Assembly (NCBI RefSeq): GCF_021531435.1
Contig: NZ_JAFBIS010000019.1
Coordinates: 1 to 47,397 of the forward strand
Origin: Oscillibacter valericigenes
GTDB lineage: Bacteria > Bacillota > Clostridia > Oscillospirales > Oscillospiraceae
Length of the DNA: 47,397 nucleotides
Reading direction: 5' to 3'
The notes under the pieces were generated by a model. That model saw only the letters and a list, made by a program, of their open reading frames with translations. It was not told where the DNA came from and made no database searches. Made by a program: the position numbers and the translations under genes. This document shows positions 1-7,065 of this stretch, piece after piece. Each line of letters starts with the position of its first letter. The stretch's first letter is position 1.

Positions 1-1046
1 CAGGCCAGAATCCGCCCTGCTTTCCAGCGCCATTCTTGACTTTGTCGAAAAACGCTTACACAAAATTTTACGCCCGGCCGGCCTTTTTCGCTTGGGAAAA
101 TAAATGCTTCATTCAAAAGGACGTTTGGATTTTCGACTTTGACTTGCTGCTTTAGCTGTTGCAGCAAGAGCAGCGTGCTTGACATGAGCGGAATGGTACG
201 AATACTTGAACTTGTTTTAGGGGTACTGACAACAATACCTGTTGTTGAAGTATAGGCTACACCGCGCTCGATATGTAAAACGCCATTCTGTGTATCAACG
301 TCTTTCCATTTCAAGCCGATGCACTCACCGCGCCGCATTCCGGTAGTAATCAGTAGATGAAGCATACAGCGGAAATCAATAGGGCAGTTTGCCAGACAGG
401 AGAAAAAGTCTTTTGCCTGTTCGGGGGTAAATGCGTCAACAGGCTTTTTGACGATCTTGGGAGCATCGACTCGGTTCATGGGGTTTTTAATAATCATGTC
501 ATTTCTTTCAGCATACCCAAAGATGTTTTTTAGTGCCCCATAGTGGTGATGCAAATATTTACCGGACAGCGGCTTTCCGGTTCGCTTTTCGTGATCTGTA
601 CGCAAATGCTTTAGGTAGTTTTGGATATGAATAGGGGAGATTTCTTGGAGAATGGCACCCTTAAAGTATGCAGTGATGTACCGCGCAATGTCCGCATAAT
701 ACACGGTAGTTGTCCGCTTGCGATCTCCATTGCAGATAAAGAGAGTAAACCATGTATCATTTACAAACGATACAAAATCATCTTTCCGCTTTTCTGAAGG
801 GAGAGAGTAATTCTGCCCGCTTGCAGCAGCTTCTTTTTCAGCTTTGTAGGTGGCTTTCATTTCCAGCTCCCATGCGTCTGCGGCACGCTCTGCGGCCTTT
901 CTGGCTTTGGCTAACGTTAAGTCCTGCGGCGGTGTCCATGTGGTATAGCGGCGGATCTGCTTGCCTTGGGCATCACGATCCAGACAGATGGTGAAGCGGT
1001 AGGAAATAACCTTTCCGTTCTTTGTGTTCTCGCGGATATTTGCCAT
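1..1046 (-). CDS. Tyrosine-type site-specific integrase (3' part outside window)
   Basis: This frame is open from the ATG at 1046 down to the window edge (348 codons, no stop), so the C-terminus is missing. Residues 1-60 resemble the arm-binding N-terminal domain of Tn916/phage integrases and about 90-190 the SAM-like core-binding domain. The catalytic domain begins near 205, with the first catalytic Arg in TGMRRGE (about 238) and the beta-hairpin Lys in TPKTSSS (about 277). The HxxR, His and Tyr motifs would lie off the window. An AGAAGGA site precedes the start. The gene lies directly downstream of the 3' end of tRNA-Arg in the same direction, the usual place for the integrase of a tRNA-targeting ICE or prophage. 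The last 25 or so visible residues fit the family poorly, so a frameshift near the edge is possible. Confidence 0.88.
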   Translation of the reverse strand, partial: MANIRENTKNGKVISYRFTICLDRDAQGKQIRRYTTWTPPQDLTLAKARKAAERAADAWELEMKATYKAEKEAAASGQNYSLPSEKRKDDFVSFVNDTWFTLFICNGDRKRTTTVYYADIARYITAYFKGAILQEISPIHIQNYLKHLRTDHEKRTGKPLSGKYLHHHYGALKNIFGYAERNDMIIKNPMNRVDAPKIVKKPVDAFTPEQAKDFFSCLANCPIDFRCMLHLLITTGMRRGECIGLKWKDVDTQNGVLHIERGVAYTSTTGIVVSTPKTSSSIRTIPLMSSTLLLLQQLKQQVKVENPNVLLNEAFIFPSEKGRPGVKFCVSVFRQSQEWRWKAGRILA

Positions 1047-1142
1047 AAATACATCCTTCTTTCCGATGTATCAATGGCGTTTCTGTTTGTGCGCTTTTTT
1101 GTGCGCTTTTTGCCCCTGTGAGTCTGATTTCTATATTCTGCG

Positions 1143-1178
1143 AAAAAGAAAAAACCTTGAAACATTGTAGTTTCAAGG
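1143..1178 (-). terminator. Intrinsic terminator of tRNA-Arg
   Basis: A 9-bp perfect stem (1155-1163 with 1170-1178, 6-nt loop) is followed on the minus strand by a T-rich run. It ends the tRNA transcript before the integrase. Confidence 0.75.
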
Positions 1179-1186
1179 CTTTCTTT

Positions 1187-1263
1187 TGGTACGCCCGACT
1201 GGATTCGAACCAGCGGCCTTCAGAGTCGGAGTCTGACGCGCTATCCAACTGCGCCACGGGCGC
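1187..1263 (-). tRNA. tRNA-Arg (anticodon CCG), CCA encoded
   Basis: The minus strand folds as a full 77-nt cloverleaf: acceptor GCGCCCG with CGGGCGT (one G-U at pair 1-72), D stem GCGC/GCGC, anticodon stem TCAGA/TCTGA around loop CTCCGAC (anticodon CCG), a 5-nt variable loop, T arm with TTCGAAT, discriminator A and an encoded CCA. It decodes CGG. It lies between an integrase gene and a duplicated tRNA 5' half, so it is the likely attachment target of a mobile element or a copy carried by one. Confidence 0.95.
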
Positions 1264-1310
1264 GTATCAAAACGGTATGAACTTGTAGGGAAGTGCTATT
1301 TTTGAAAATA

Positions 1311-1332
1311 GTGGTCAAATAGTAGTCAACGG
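1311..1332. repeat. Tandem GTRGTCAA repeats, possible integrase arm sites
   Basis: Two adjacent 11-bp units, GTGGTCAAATA and GTAGTCAACGG, share the core GTRGTCAA one helical turn apart. Short direct repeats like this beside a tRNA and an integrase resemble arm-type integrase binding sites. No binding is shown by the sequence itself. Confidence 0.35.
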
Positions 1333-1414
1333 CGAAGGAAATTTTCTTCTGCATTGGCTGGAAGCCACTGATTGCAAGGGGTTGCGCCGGTTCGCTGCGG
1401 ATAGGACCTGAAAC

Positions 1415-1453
1415 GTCGGAGTCTGACGCGCTATCCAACTGCGCCACAGGCGC
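1415..1453 (-). pseudogene. Truncated 5' half of tRNA-Arg (direct repeat of 1225-1263)
   Basis: These 39 bp repeat the 5' half of the intact tRNA-Arg, from acceptor through anticodon CCG, with a single difference (acceptor GCGCCTG instead of GCGCCCG). Past the anticodon loop the sequence diverges and no 3' half follows, so it cannot form a tRNA. It is best read as an attachment-site duplicate left by recombination in the anticodon region. The stretch 1264-1414 between the copies holds no gene I can support. Confidence 0.8.
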
Positions 1454-1547
1454 ATTTAACTAGATGTGCCTTCACACATCGTGAAGTAGTATAGCAGAGT
1501 TTTCAGCGGGTGTAAAGAGGGTCATTAAAAATTTTCCCACAAAAAGA

Positions 1548-1588
1548 TTGTTAAAAAAATTGACAAGGTAGTGAATTTGGTCTAAACT
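1548..1588 (+). promoter_or_regulatory. rex promoter with Rex-like operator over the -35
   Basis: TTGACA (1560-1565) and TAAACT (1583-1588) with a 17-bp spacer form a sigma-A promoter. The -35 is the right half of the dyad TTGTTAA-5-TTGACAA (1548-1566), which resembles the Rex operator TTGTTAA-4-TTAACAA apart from one extra central base and one change. Position and match suggest redox autoregulation of rex by NADH/NAD+; this is inference. Confidence 0.6.
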
Positions 1589-1633
1589 AAGTTTTGAGAA
1601 TAATTTAACGAGTATCCAGAAGGAGTGAGTGTT

Positions 1634-2263
1634 TTGAAGAAGGAGAATATCTCTGATGCTGTGATCCGGCGGCTGCCCCGATATTACCGCCAGTTGACAG
1701 ATCTGTGCGCCCGCGGTGTTGTGCGCATTTCCTCTCATTCGCTGGGACAGGAAATGAACATCACCGCGTCTCAGATCCGGCAGGATTTCAGCTGCTTCGG
1801 TGAGTTCGGCCAACAGGGATATGGCTACAATGTGGAGGAGCTGCGGGCCGAGATCGGTCATATTCTGGGCGTAGACAACGACCACCATCTGGTGATGATC
1901 GGCGTGGGCAACCTGGGCCGCGCGCTGTTGCGGAATTTCCCGTTCTCCCAGACCGGATTCTCTGCGGACGCGGCGTTTGATGTATCGCCCTCCGTGATCG
2001 GCACCACAGTCAACGGCGTTCCCGTATACGCCATGGATGAGCTGGAGAGCTACATTGAAGCACACAGCGTGGATGTGGTGGTGCTGACCATTCCCCAGGA
2101 TGTGGCGCAGGACACTGCGAACAGACTGATCGAGATGGGCGTACATGGGTTCTGGAACTTTACCAATGTGGAGCTTTCCAGCGCAAAACCGGACGTGAAA
2201 TTTGAAAACATCCATTTTGCAGACAGCCTGCTGACCCTTAGCTACCGCATTGCAAACCGCTGA
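1634..2263 (+). CDS. rex: Redox-sensing transcriptional repressor Rex
   Basis: Rex binds DNA when NADH/NAD+ is low and releases it when NADH rises, controlling fermentation and NADH-recycling genes. Residues 1-80 carry the winged helix (AVIRRLPRYYR near the start, then ITASQIRQDFSCFG, a hallmark of the family). A Rossmann NAD(H)-binding domain follows with GVGNLGRALL and ends in the C-terminal domain-swapped helix. The length, 209 aa, is normal. I prefer the TTG at 1634 over the GTG at 1625, because the AGAAGGAG site ends at 1625 and gives an 8-nt spacing to TTG, and because the family usually begins at this point. The gene seems to be a single cistron; its promoter carries a Rex-like dyad. 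Confidence 0.95.
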   Translation: MKKENISDAVIRRLPRYYRQLTDLCARGVVRISSHSLGQEMNITASQIRQDFSCFGEFGQQGYGYNVEELRAEIGHILGVDNDHHLVMIGVGNLGRALLRNFPFSQTGFSADAAFDVSPSVIGTTVNGVPVYAMDELESYIEAHSVDVVVLTIPQDVAQDTANRLIEMGVHGFWNFTNVELSSAKPDVKFENIHFADSLLTLSYRIANR

Positions 2264-2317
2264 AAGCGCCGCCTCGGCGAATTGCCGCCAGGCTGACGAA
2301 AGGATACCTGCCCGATT

Positions 2318-3400
2318 ATGAAAAAAAAGATATTGCTCTTACTCCCGTTCTGCCTGCTTTTGCTTGCGGCGGTGTGGGGGCTGGCCGCCGGTGATGCCGG
2401 GGATCCGCTGGTGTCGCTGTCGTATCTGGAGGGTACGTTTACCGATGCGGTGAATAGCCGTGTGGATCAAAAGCTGGACGCTTCCGACGCGGCGCTGCTG
2501 TCCGGCGCGGAACTATCCGTACCGTCTGGAGACACCTCGTCGTGGGCGGAAAGCCGCCTGAAGCAGGCGGATGCCCTGATGGGTCCCACCGGCGTCAGCG
2601 TGATGCTGCTGGCCGGACAGGGGCAGGTGGCTTATGACTCCGGCGCGGTGATAGATGCCACGGATGGCAAAGCGGTGCCCAGCGGAACGGCTTTGCAGGC
2701 AAACCACCGCTACATCGTGGCGGAGGATACCGCCGCCACGTTTACCGTTACTTCCAAAACGGCGGTGGTGGATCACCAGGGCGGGACATTTATGTACTCC
2801 GGCGCTACGGACTATAACGCCATGGCCGCCGCGTTGAAGACCATGCACCTGTTCAAGGGCAGCTTTACCGGGTATGGCCAGGGCTTCGACCTGGAGGCCG
2901 CGCCTACCCGCCTGCAGGCCCTGATCATGTTCATCCGGGTCCTGGGGGAGGAGGAGCAAGCCCTGGACTGGACAGGCACCACGCCCTTTACGGACATCCA
3001 GAAGGGCTCTCAGGCGGAGAAGTATGTGGGCTATGCGTACAGCATGGGCTACACCAACGGGTACAGCGCCACGCAGTTCAAACCAGCCGGTGCGGTCAAT
3101 GCCCGGCAGTATACGGAATTTGTGCTGCGGGCCATGGGGTACAGCTCCTCCGCCAATACGGACCTGTCCGATACGCTGCTCCGCGCCCAAAACGCCGGCG
3201 TGCTGACGTCCGGTGAGGTGGAGATGCTCCAGCGGGACCCGTTCCTGCGGGCGGAGCTGGTGTATATCTCCTACTACGCGCTGGATGCCTGGATGCCGGA
3301 CGGCAGCCGGACGCTGGGAGATCACCTGCAGGATAAGGGTGTATTCACTTCCCGGGAGCGGGAGGAGGCCCGGAACATGGTGACCGGCTGGCGTCTGTAA
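2318..3400 (+). CDS. Secreted S-layer homology (SLH) domain protein
   Basis: A 360-aa exported protein. Residues 1-24 form a signal peptide (MKKK, a leucine-rich core, then AAG). Residues 30-185 are a region I do not recognise. From about 190 to 300 there are SLH-type repeats, seen as TPFTDI, KYVGYAYSMGYTNGYS and a following ARQYTEFVLRAMGY segment, a pattern that anchors proteins to pyruvylated secondary wall polymers. Only about two repeats are clear, so wall binding may be weak. A weak AAAGGA lies 13 nt before the ATG. The gene starts 54 nt after rex in the same direction, with no hairpin between, so read-through from rex is possible. Confidence 0.8.
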   Translation: MKKKILLLLPFCLLLLAAVWGLAAGDAGDPLVSLSYLEGTFTDAVNSRVDQKLDASDAALLSGAELSVPSGDTSSWAESRLKQADALMGPTGVSVMLLAGQGQVAYDSGAVIDATDGKAVPSGTALQANHRYIVAEDTAATFTVTSKTAVVDHQGGTFMYSGATDYNAMAAALKTMHLFKGSFTGYGQGFDLEAAPTRLQALIMFIRVLGEEEQALDWTGTTPFTDIQKGSQAEKYVGYAYSMGYTNGYSATQFKPAGAVNARQYTEFVLRAMGYSSSANTDLSDTLLRAQNAGVLTSGEVEMLQRDPFLRAELVYISYYALDAWMPDGSRTLGDHLQDKGVFTSREREEARNMVTGWRL

Positions 3401-3483
3401 AACCGCAGGAACCCCTTTGCCGGGACCGCATAATATGGATTGAGACCGGCAAACCCGGTCAACAACTCATAGGAGGTTCCGGT

Positions 3484-3609
3484 ATGTGTAATAATGGTTG
3501 GGGCGGCGGTAACTGCTGCTGGATCATCATTCTCCTGATCATCATTTTCTGCTGCTGCGGCAACAGTTGGGGCGGCTGCAACAACGGCTGCAACAATTCC
3601 TGCTGCTAA
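3484..3609 (+). CDS. 41-aa Cys/Gly/Asn-rich single-pass membrane microprotein
   Basis: ATG at 3484 sits 7 nt after a perfect AGGAGG (3471-3476), and the frame ends 34 nt before a strong terminator, so it is very likely translated. The product begins MCNNGWGGGNCCW, has a 9-residue hydrophobic core (IIILLIIIF), and ends CCCGNSWGGCNNGCNNSCC. Nine of 41 residues are Cys and most of the rest is Gly or Asn. It recalls the tiny Gly-rich, one-helix YjcZ-type sporulation proteins but has far more Cys, so I do not assign it. Upstream, TTTGCCGG (3416-3423) and CCGGCAAA (3446-3453) form a perfect dyad around CATAATATGG, which could hold a sporulation-type promoter; this is tentative. Confidence 0.7.
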   Translation: MCNNGWGGGNCCWIIILLIIIFCCCGNSWGGCNNGCNNSCC

Positions 3610-3642
3610 ACGGCGTTTCGTAACCGTATGACATAAGATAAC

Positions 3643-3675
3643 GGCGCCCCGTGGAAAACACGGGGCGCCTTCTTT
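3643..3675 (+). terminator. Intrinsic terminator
   Basis: An 11-bp perfect GC-rich stem (3643-3653 with 3659-3669), loop GAAAA, then TTCTTT. It ends the microprotein transcript. Confidence 0.9.
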
Positions 3676-3718
3676 GCCGCTTTTGCAGGCGCGGGAGAGC
3701 CCCCAGGCGGGGAAAAGA

Positions 3719-3747
3719 GTGACAAACGAAGCCGGCTGTGATATACT
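3719..3747 (+). promoter_or_regulatory. Sigma-A promoter of mrnC-rqcH
   Basis: GTGACA (3719-3724), 17-bp spacer, TATACT (3742-3747), 34 nt before the mrnC start. Confidence 0.65.
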
Positions 3748-3781
3748 ATCCATTCAAGAATTACTTGAGCGGGAGGCCCTG

Positions 3782-4189
3782 ATGCAAGACTATTTTGATA
3801 TTGATTTGACGGATGACCAGCTCCGGGCGATCAGCTCTATCGGCCTGGCTCATATGGGCGACGCGGTGTTTGAGGTGATGGTGCGTACCTGGTTGTGCGC
3901 CCACGGGAAGGCCACCGGCAAGGGCCTTCACCAGGCCACCATCCAGCTGGTGTGCGCCGAGAGCCAGGCGGAGAAGGCGGAGCACATTCTGCCTCTGCTG
4001 ACGGAGGAAGAAATGGCTGTGTTCAAGCGGGGGCGCAATGCCCAGGTGCACAGTGTCCCCGGCCATGCCAGCCGCGCCCAGTACGGAGAAGCTACTGCGC
4101 TGGAGGCCCTGCTGGGCTGGCTGTGGCTGAAGGGCCGCCGGGAGCGGGTCAACGAACTGTTCGACAAAATGATGGAGGGAGCGGTCTGA
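3782..4189 (+). CDS. mrnC: Mini-ribonuclease III (MrnC)
   Basis: MrnC is an RNase III without a dsRNA-binding domain that trims the 23S rRNA precursor. The 135-aa product has the family features: GLAHMGDAVFEVMVR (Gly-Asp-Ala metal site), a central KRGRNAQ segment and a second acidic helix around GEATALEALLGW. I chose the ATG at 3782, 5 nt after GGGAGG; the frame is open further upstream but would run into the previous terminator. The stop overlaps the rqcH start (TGATG), so the two are translationally coupled. Pairing an rRNA-processing enzyme with a ribosome-rescue factor gives the unit a ribosome-quality theme. Confidence 0.93.
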   Translation: MQDYFDIDLTDDQLRAISSIGLAHMGDAVFEVMVRTWLCAHGKATGKGLHQATIQLVCAESQAEKAEHILPLLTEEEMAVFKRGRNAQVHSVPGHASRAQYGEATALEALLGWLWLKGRRERVNELFDKMMEGAV

Positions 4190-5934
4190 TGCCACTGGAC
4201 GCCATTTGCTTACAGGCCATTGTGGAGGAGCTGCGGCCTCAATTACTGAATCTGCGCATCGACAAAGTACAGCAGCCCGCCCGGGATCAGGTCATTTTGC
4301 TGCTGCGGGGCAATAAGCGGCTGCTGCTGAACGCCGGAGCTAACGCGCCCCGTATTCAGCTGACAGAGACAGTCCGGGACAACCCGGCGGAACCGCCCAT
4401 GTTCTGCATGCTGCTGCGCAAGCATCTGGTGGGCGCCCGGGTAGCGGATATTACCCAGCCCACCCTGGAGCGGCTGGTACGGCTGGAGCTGGACATCACG
4501 GATGATTTCGGCCAGCCGGGAAAGCGGACGCTGGTCCTGGAGGCCATGGGCCGCCGGTCCAATTTGATTTTGCTGGACGGCGAGGGACGCATCATCGACT
4601 GTATGCGCCGGGTGGACGCGGACATGTCCGCCCAGCGGCAGGTTCTGCCGGGGCTTTATTATGAACCGCCTGCCTCTGTGGGCCGCCTGCTGGTGACGGA
4701 GGAGACGGAGGACGGATTCCGGGAAAAGCTGTCCGCCGCCAACCCGGAGCGCCAGCTGGACGCCTTTCTGCTGGACAGCTACTTCGGGGTTTCACCACTG
4801 ATGGTCCGGGAGTTGGCCTTCCGCACCACCGGGGCGACGGACGGACGGCTGTTTGAACTGGACGAGGCGGGAAGAGATCGTTTTTGGCAGGAGATTTCTT
4901 TGTTTGTAAATGCTATAAAGGAAAACTGCTTTACACCAATTGCGCTAAAAAAGGACGGCAAACCGGAGGAGTTCGCCTGTCTGCCCATTCAGCAATATGG
5001 CGGAATTCTGGAAACAGAGCGGTTTGACAGCTTTTCCGCCCTGCTGGACAGCTTCTATGAGCAGCGGGAGCGGCAGGAGCGGGTGCGTCAGCGGGGCGCG
5101 GACCTCATCCGCACCGCCACTACCGCCCGGGACCGCCTGCGGCGGAAGCTGGCCCTTCAGGAGAAGGACTACGCCGAGACCCAGGACCGGGACAAGCTCC
5201 GTATCTGCGGCGACCTGATCACCTCCAACCTCTACCGGATGGAGCGGGGACAGAGCAAGCTGACCTGCGAGAATTTCTACGAGGAGGATTGCCCCTCCAT
5301 CACCATCCAGCTTGACCCGCTGCTGACGCCCCAGCAGAACGCCGCCAAGTATTACAAGCGGTATACGAAGGCAAAAACGGCGGAAAAGTACCTGCGGGAG
5401 CAAATGGAAATTGCCCGGCGGGACATCGAGTATCTGGAGAGTGTGCTGGAGGAGATCAGCCACGGCGAGACGGAGCAGGACTTCATTGACATCCGCGGTG
5501 AGCTGAAAGACGCCGGATTCCTGCGCAAGCAGGGGAAGAAGGAGGTCAAACGGGCGGCGAAGCCCCGGACCTTCCGCACGACCAGCGGCTTTAAGGTCCT
5601 GGTGGGGCGCAACAACCGACAGAACGACCAACTGACCATGAAGGACGCTGACCACCGGGACCTCTGGTTCCACACCCAGAAGATCCACGGCGCGCATGTG
5701 ATTTTATGTACGGAGGGCCGGGAGGCGGATGACGACACCATCGTGGAGGCCGCCAAGCTGGCGGCGTACTACTCCCAGGCCCGGGAGAGCGGCAACGTCC
5801 CTGTGGATTACACGGCGGTGAAAAACGTGAAAAAGCCTGCCGGGGCCCGGCCGGGCATGGTGATCTACAGTACCTGCCGGACGGTGAATGTCACGCCGGA
5901 CGAGGCGCTGGTCAAACAGCTTCTGGTCAAATGA
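4189..5934 (+). CDS. rqcH: RqcH/NFACT-family ribosome quality control protein
   Basis: RqcH binds stalled 50S subunits and recruits tRNA-Ala to add C-terminal alanine tails that mark truncated chains for decay; older names are FbpA or fibronectin-binding protein. The 581-aa product shows the NFACT-N domain from its first residues, a central HhH and coiled-coil stretch (about 280-430), and the C-terminal NFACT-R domain with FKVLVGRNNRQND and DLWFHTQKIHGAHVIL, the diagnostic motifs. Length is normal. ATG at 4189 overlaps the mrnC stop by one base and depends on coupling. A bidirectional hairpin follows the stop. Confidence 0.93.
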   Translation: MPLDAICLQAIVEELRPQLLNLRIDKVQQPARDQVILLLRGNKRLLLNAGANAPRIQLTETVRDNPAEPPMFCMLLRKHLVGARVADITQPTLERLVRLELDITDDFGQPGKRTLVLEAMGRRSNLILLDGEGRIIDCMRRVDADMSAQRQVLPGLYYEPPASVGRLLVTEETEDGFREKLSAANPERQLDAFLLDSYFGVSPLMVRELAFRTTGATDGRLFELDEAGRDRFWQEISLFVNAIKENCFTPIALKKDGKPEEFACLPIQQYGGILETERFDSFSALLDSFYEQRERQERVRQRGADLIRTATTARDRLRRKLALQEKDYAETQDRDKLRICGDLITSNLYRMERGQSKLTCENFYEEDCPSITIQLDPLLTPQQNAAKYYKRYTKAKTAEKYLREQMEIARRDIEYLESVLEEISHGETEQDFIDIRGELKDAGFLRKQGKKEVKRAAKPRTFRTTSGFKVLVGRNNRQNDQLTMKDADHRDLWFHTQKIHGAHVILCTEGREADDDTIVEAAKLAAYYSQARESGNVPVDYTAVKNVKKPAGARPGMVIYSTCRTVNVTPDEALVKQLLVK

Positions 5935-5937
5935 GCG

Positions 5938-5968
5938 AAACGAGCGGAGCTTTTGCTCCGCTCGTTTT
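5938..5968. terminator. Bidirectional hairpin terminator
   Basis: A 13-bp stem AAACGAGCGGAGC (5938-5950) with its complement (5955-5967), TTTT loop. It serves rqcH (plus) and the convergent DUF378 gene (minus). Confidence 0.85.
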
Positions 5969-5988
5969 GCTGTATCAGCGTGTGGCTG

Positions 5989-6210
5989 TCAGGCGGTATG
6001 GGGCGCGTGGCCGTGTTCCTCGCCGGTGCGGAACAGCAGGGTGATGCACCACAGTCCGGCCAGCCCCACCAGGGTGTAGATGATGCGGGACAGGATCGCC
6101 AGCTGTCCTCCGCAGAAAAATGCCACGGTGTCGAATTCGAACAGGCCGATGCCGCCCCAGTTCAGGGCGCCGATGATAGCCAGGATCATGGCAAGCTTGT
6201 CGATGAACAT
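5989..6210 (-). CDS. DUF378 (YuzA-like) small membrane protein
   Basis: The 73-aa product has two membrane segments (about 5-27 and 37-60) with the family signature IIGALNWGGIGLF. The function of DUF378 is unknown. GGAGG lies 7 nt before the ATG. A His-rich tail (EEHGHAPHTA) ends the protein. It stands alone on the minus strand, convergent with rqcH and divergent from thrH. Confidence 0.85.
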   Translation of the reverse strand: MFIDKLAMILAIIGALNWGGIGLFEFDTVAFFCGGQLAILSRIIYTLVGLAGLWCITLLFRTGEEHGHAPHTA

Positions 6211-6323
6211 GGTTTAACCTCCATTCATGCCCATATAGGGAACTTGCAGATAGCGTGTCCAACATCGTTTCCGATTATTCACCGATAAAGGTGGACCTCT
6301 TTGGAATAATTTTCTGATTATCA

Positions 6324-6352
6324 TTGAAAGACCGGTCCGGGTATTGTATAAT
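6324..6352 (+). promoter_or_regulatory. Sigma-A promoter of thrH
   Basis: TTGAAA (6324-6329), 17-bp spacer, consensus TATAAT (6347-6352), 63 nt before the start codon. Confidence 0.8.
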
Positions 6353-6415
6353 CAAAACAGGATCATCGGCCGCCACAGGCGGCGGAACGGAAAAACAGGA
6401 ATAGGAGAAAACGGT

Positions 6416-7015
6416 ATGAATATTGTATGCCTGGATATGGAGGGCGTTCTGGTGCCCGAGATCTGGATCGCTTTCGCGGAGGCCAGCGGCATCCCGGAGC
6501 TGAAGCGCACTACCCGGGACGAGCCGGACTATGACAAGCTGATGCGCTGGCGTCTGGGGATCCTGAAGGAACACGGACTGGGCCTGAAGGAGATCCAGGC
6601 GACCATCGCCAAGATCGACCCGCTGCCCGGCGCCAAGGCATTCCTGGACGAGCTGCGCTCCATGACCCAGGTCATTATCCTCAGCGATACCTTTGAGGAG
6701 TTTGCAAAGCCTTTGATGGAAAAGCTGGGCTGGCCCACCATTTTCTGCAACTCTCTGGAGGTGGCTCCCGATGGCGAGATCACCGGATTCAAGATGCGCT
6801 GCCAGCAGTCCAAACTGACTACGGTAAAGGCGCTGCAGTCCATCGGGTACGAGACCATTGCCTCCGGCGACAGCTACAATGACCTGGGCATGATCCAGGC
6901 CAGCAAGGCCGGTTTCCTGTTCAAGAGTACGGAGAAGATCAAAGCCGACCACCCGGAGCTGCCCGCCTACGAGGAATTCGGCGACCTGCTGGCCGCTATC
7001 AAGGCCGCACTGTAA
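6416..7015 (+). CDS. thrH: ThrH-type phosphoserine phosphatase / homoserine phosphotransferase
   Basis: This is a HAD-family enzyme very close in sequence to ThrH: CLDMEGVLVPEIWIAFAE at the N-terminus holds the nucleophile motif (Asp-x-Glu), ILSDTF is motif II, and GDSYNDLGM is the metal-binding motif IV. ThrH dephosphorylates phosphoserine, the last step of serine synthesis, and can pass the phosphate to homoserine. Length (199 aa) is typical. ATG at 6416 follows AGGAG. The DUF1015 gene 50 nt downstream has no promoter or terminator in between, so the two are probably cotranscribed. The choice between phosphatase and phosphotransferase cannot be made from sequence. Confidence 0.9.
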   Translation: MNIVCLDMEGVLVPEIWIAFAEASGIPELKRTTRDEPDYDKLMRWRLGILKEHGLGLKEIQATIAKIDPLPGAKAFLDELRSMTQVIILSDTFEEFAKPLMEKLGWPTIFCNSLEVAPDGEITGFKMRCQQSKLTTVKALQSIGYETIASGDSYNDLGMIQASKAGFLFKSTEKIKADHPELPAYEEFGDLLAAIKAAL

Positions 7016-7065
7016 ATTGATATTCGCTTTATGAATACATTTTGACGAAGAAAGGGAGATGCCGT

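Noticed and set aside
973-1447. Two minus-strand frames that both begin MAQLDSASDSD
   Set aside because: They simply translate the tRNA-Arg sequence and its duplicate; not proteins.
1415-1453. A second tRNA-Arg gene
   Set aside because: Only the 5' half is present; no T arm or 3' acceptor strand follows.
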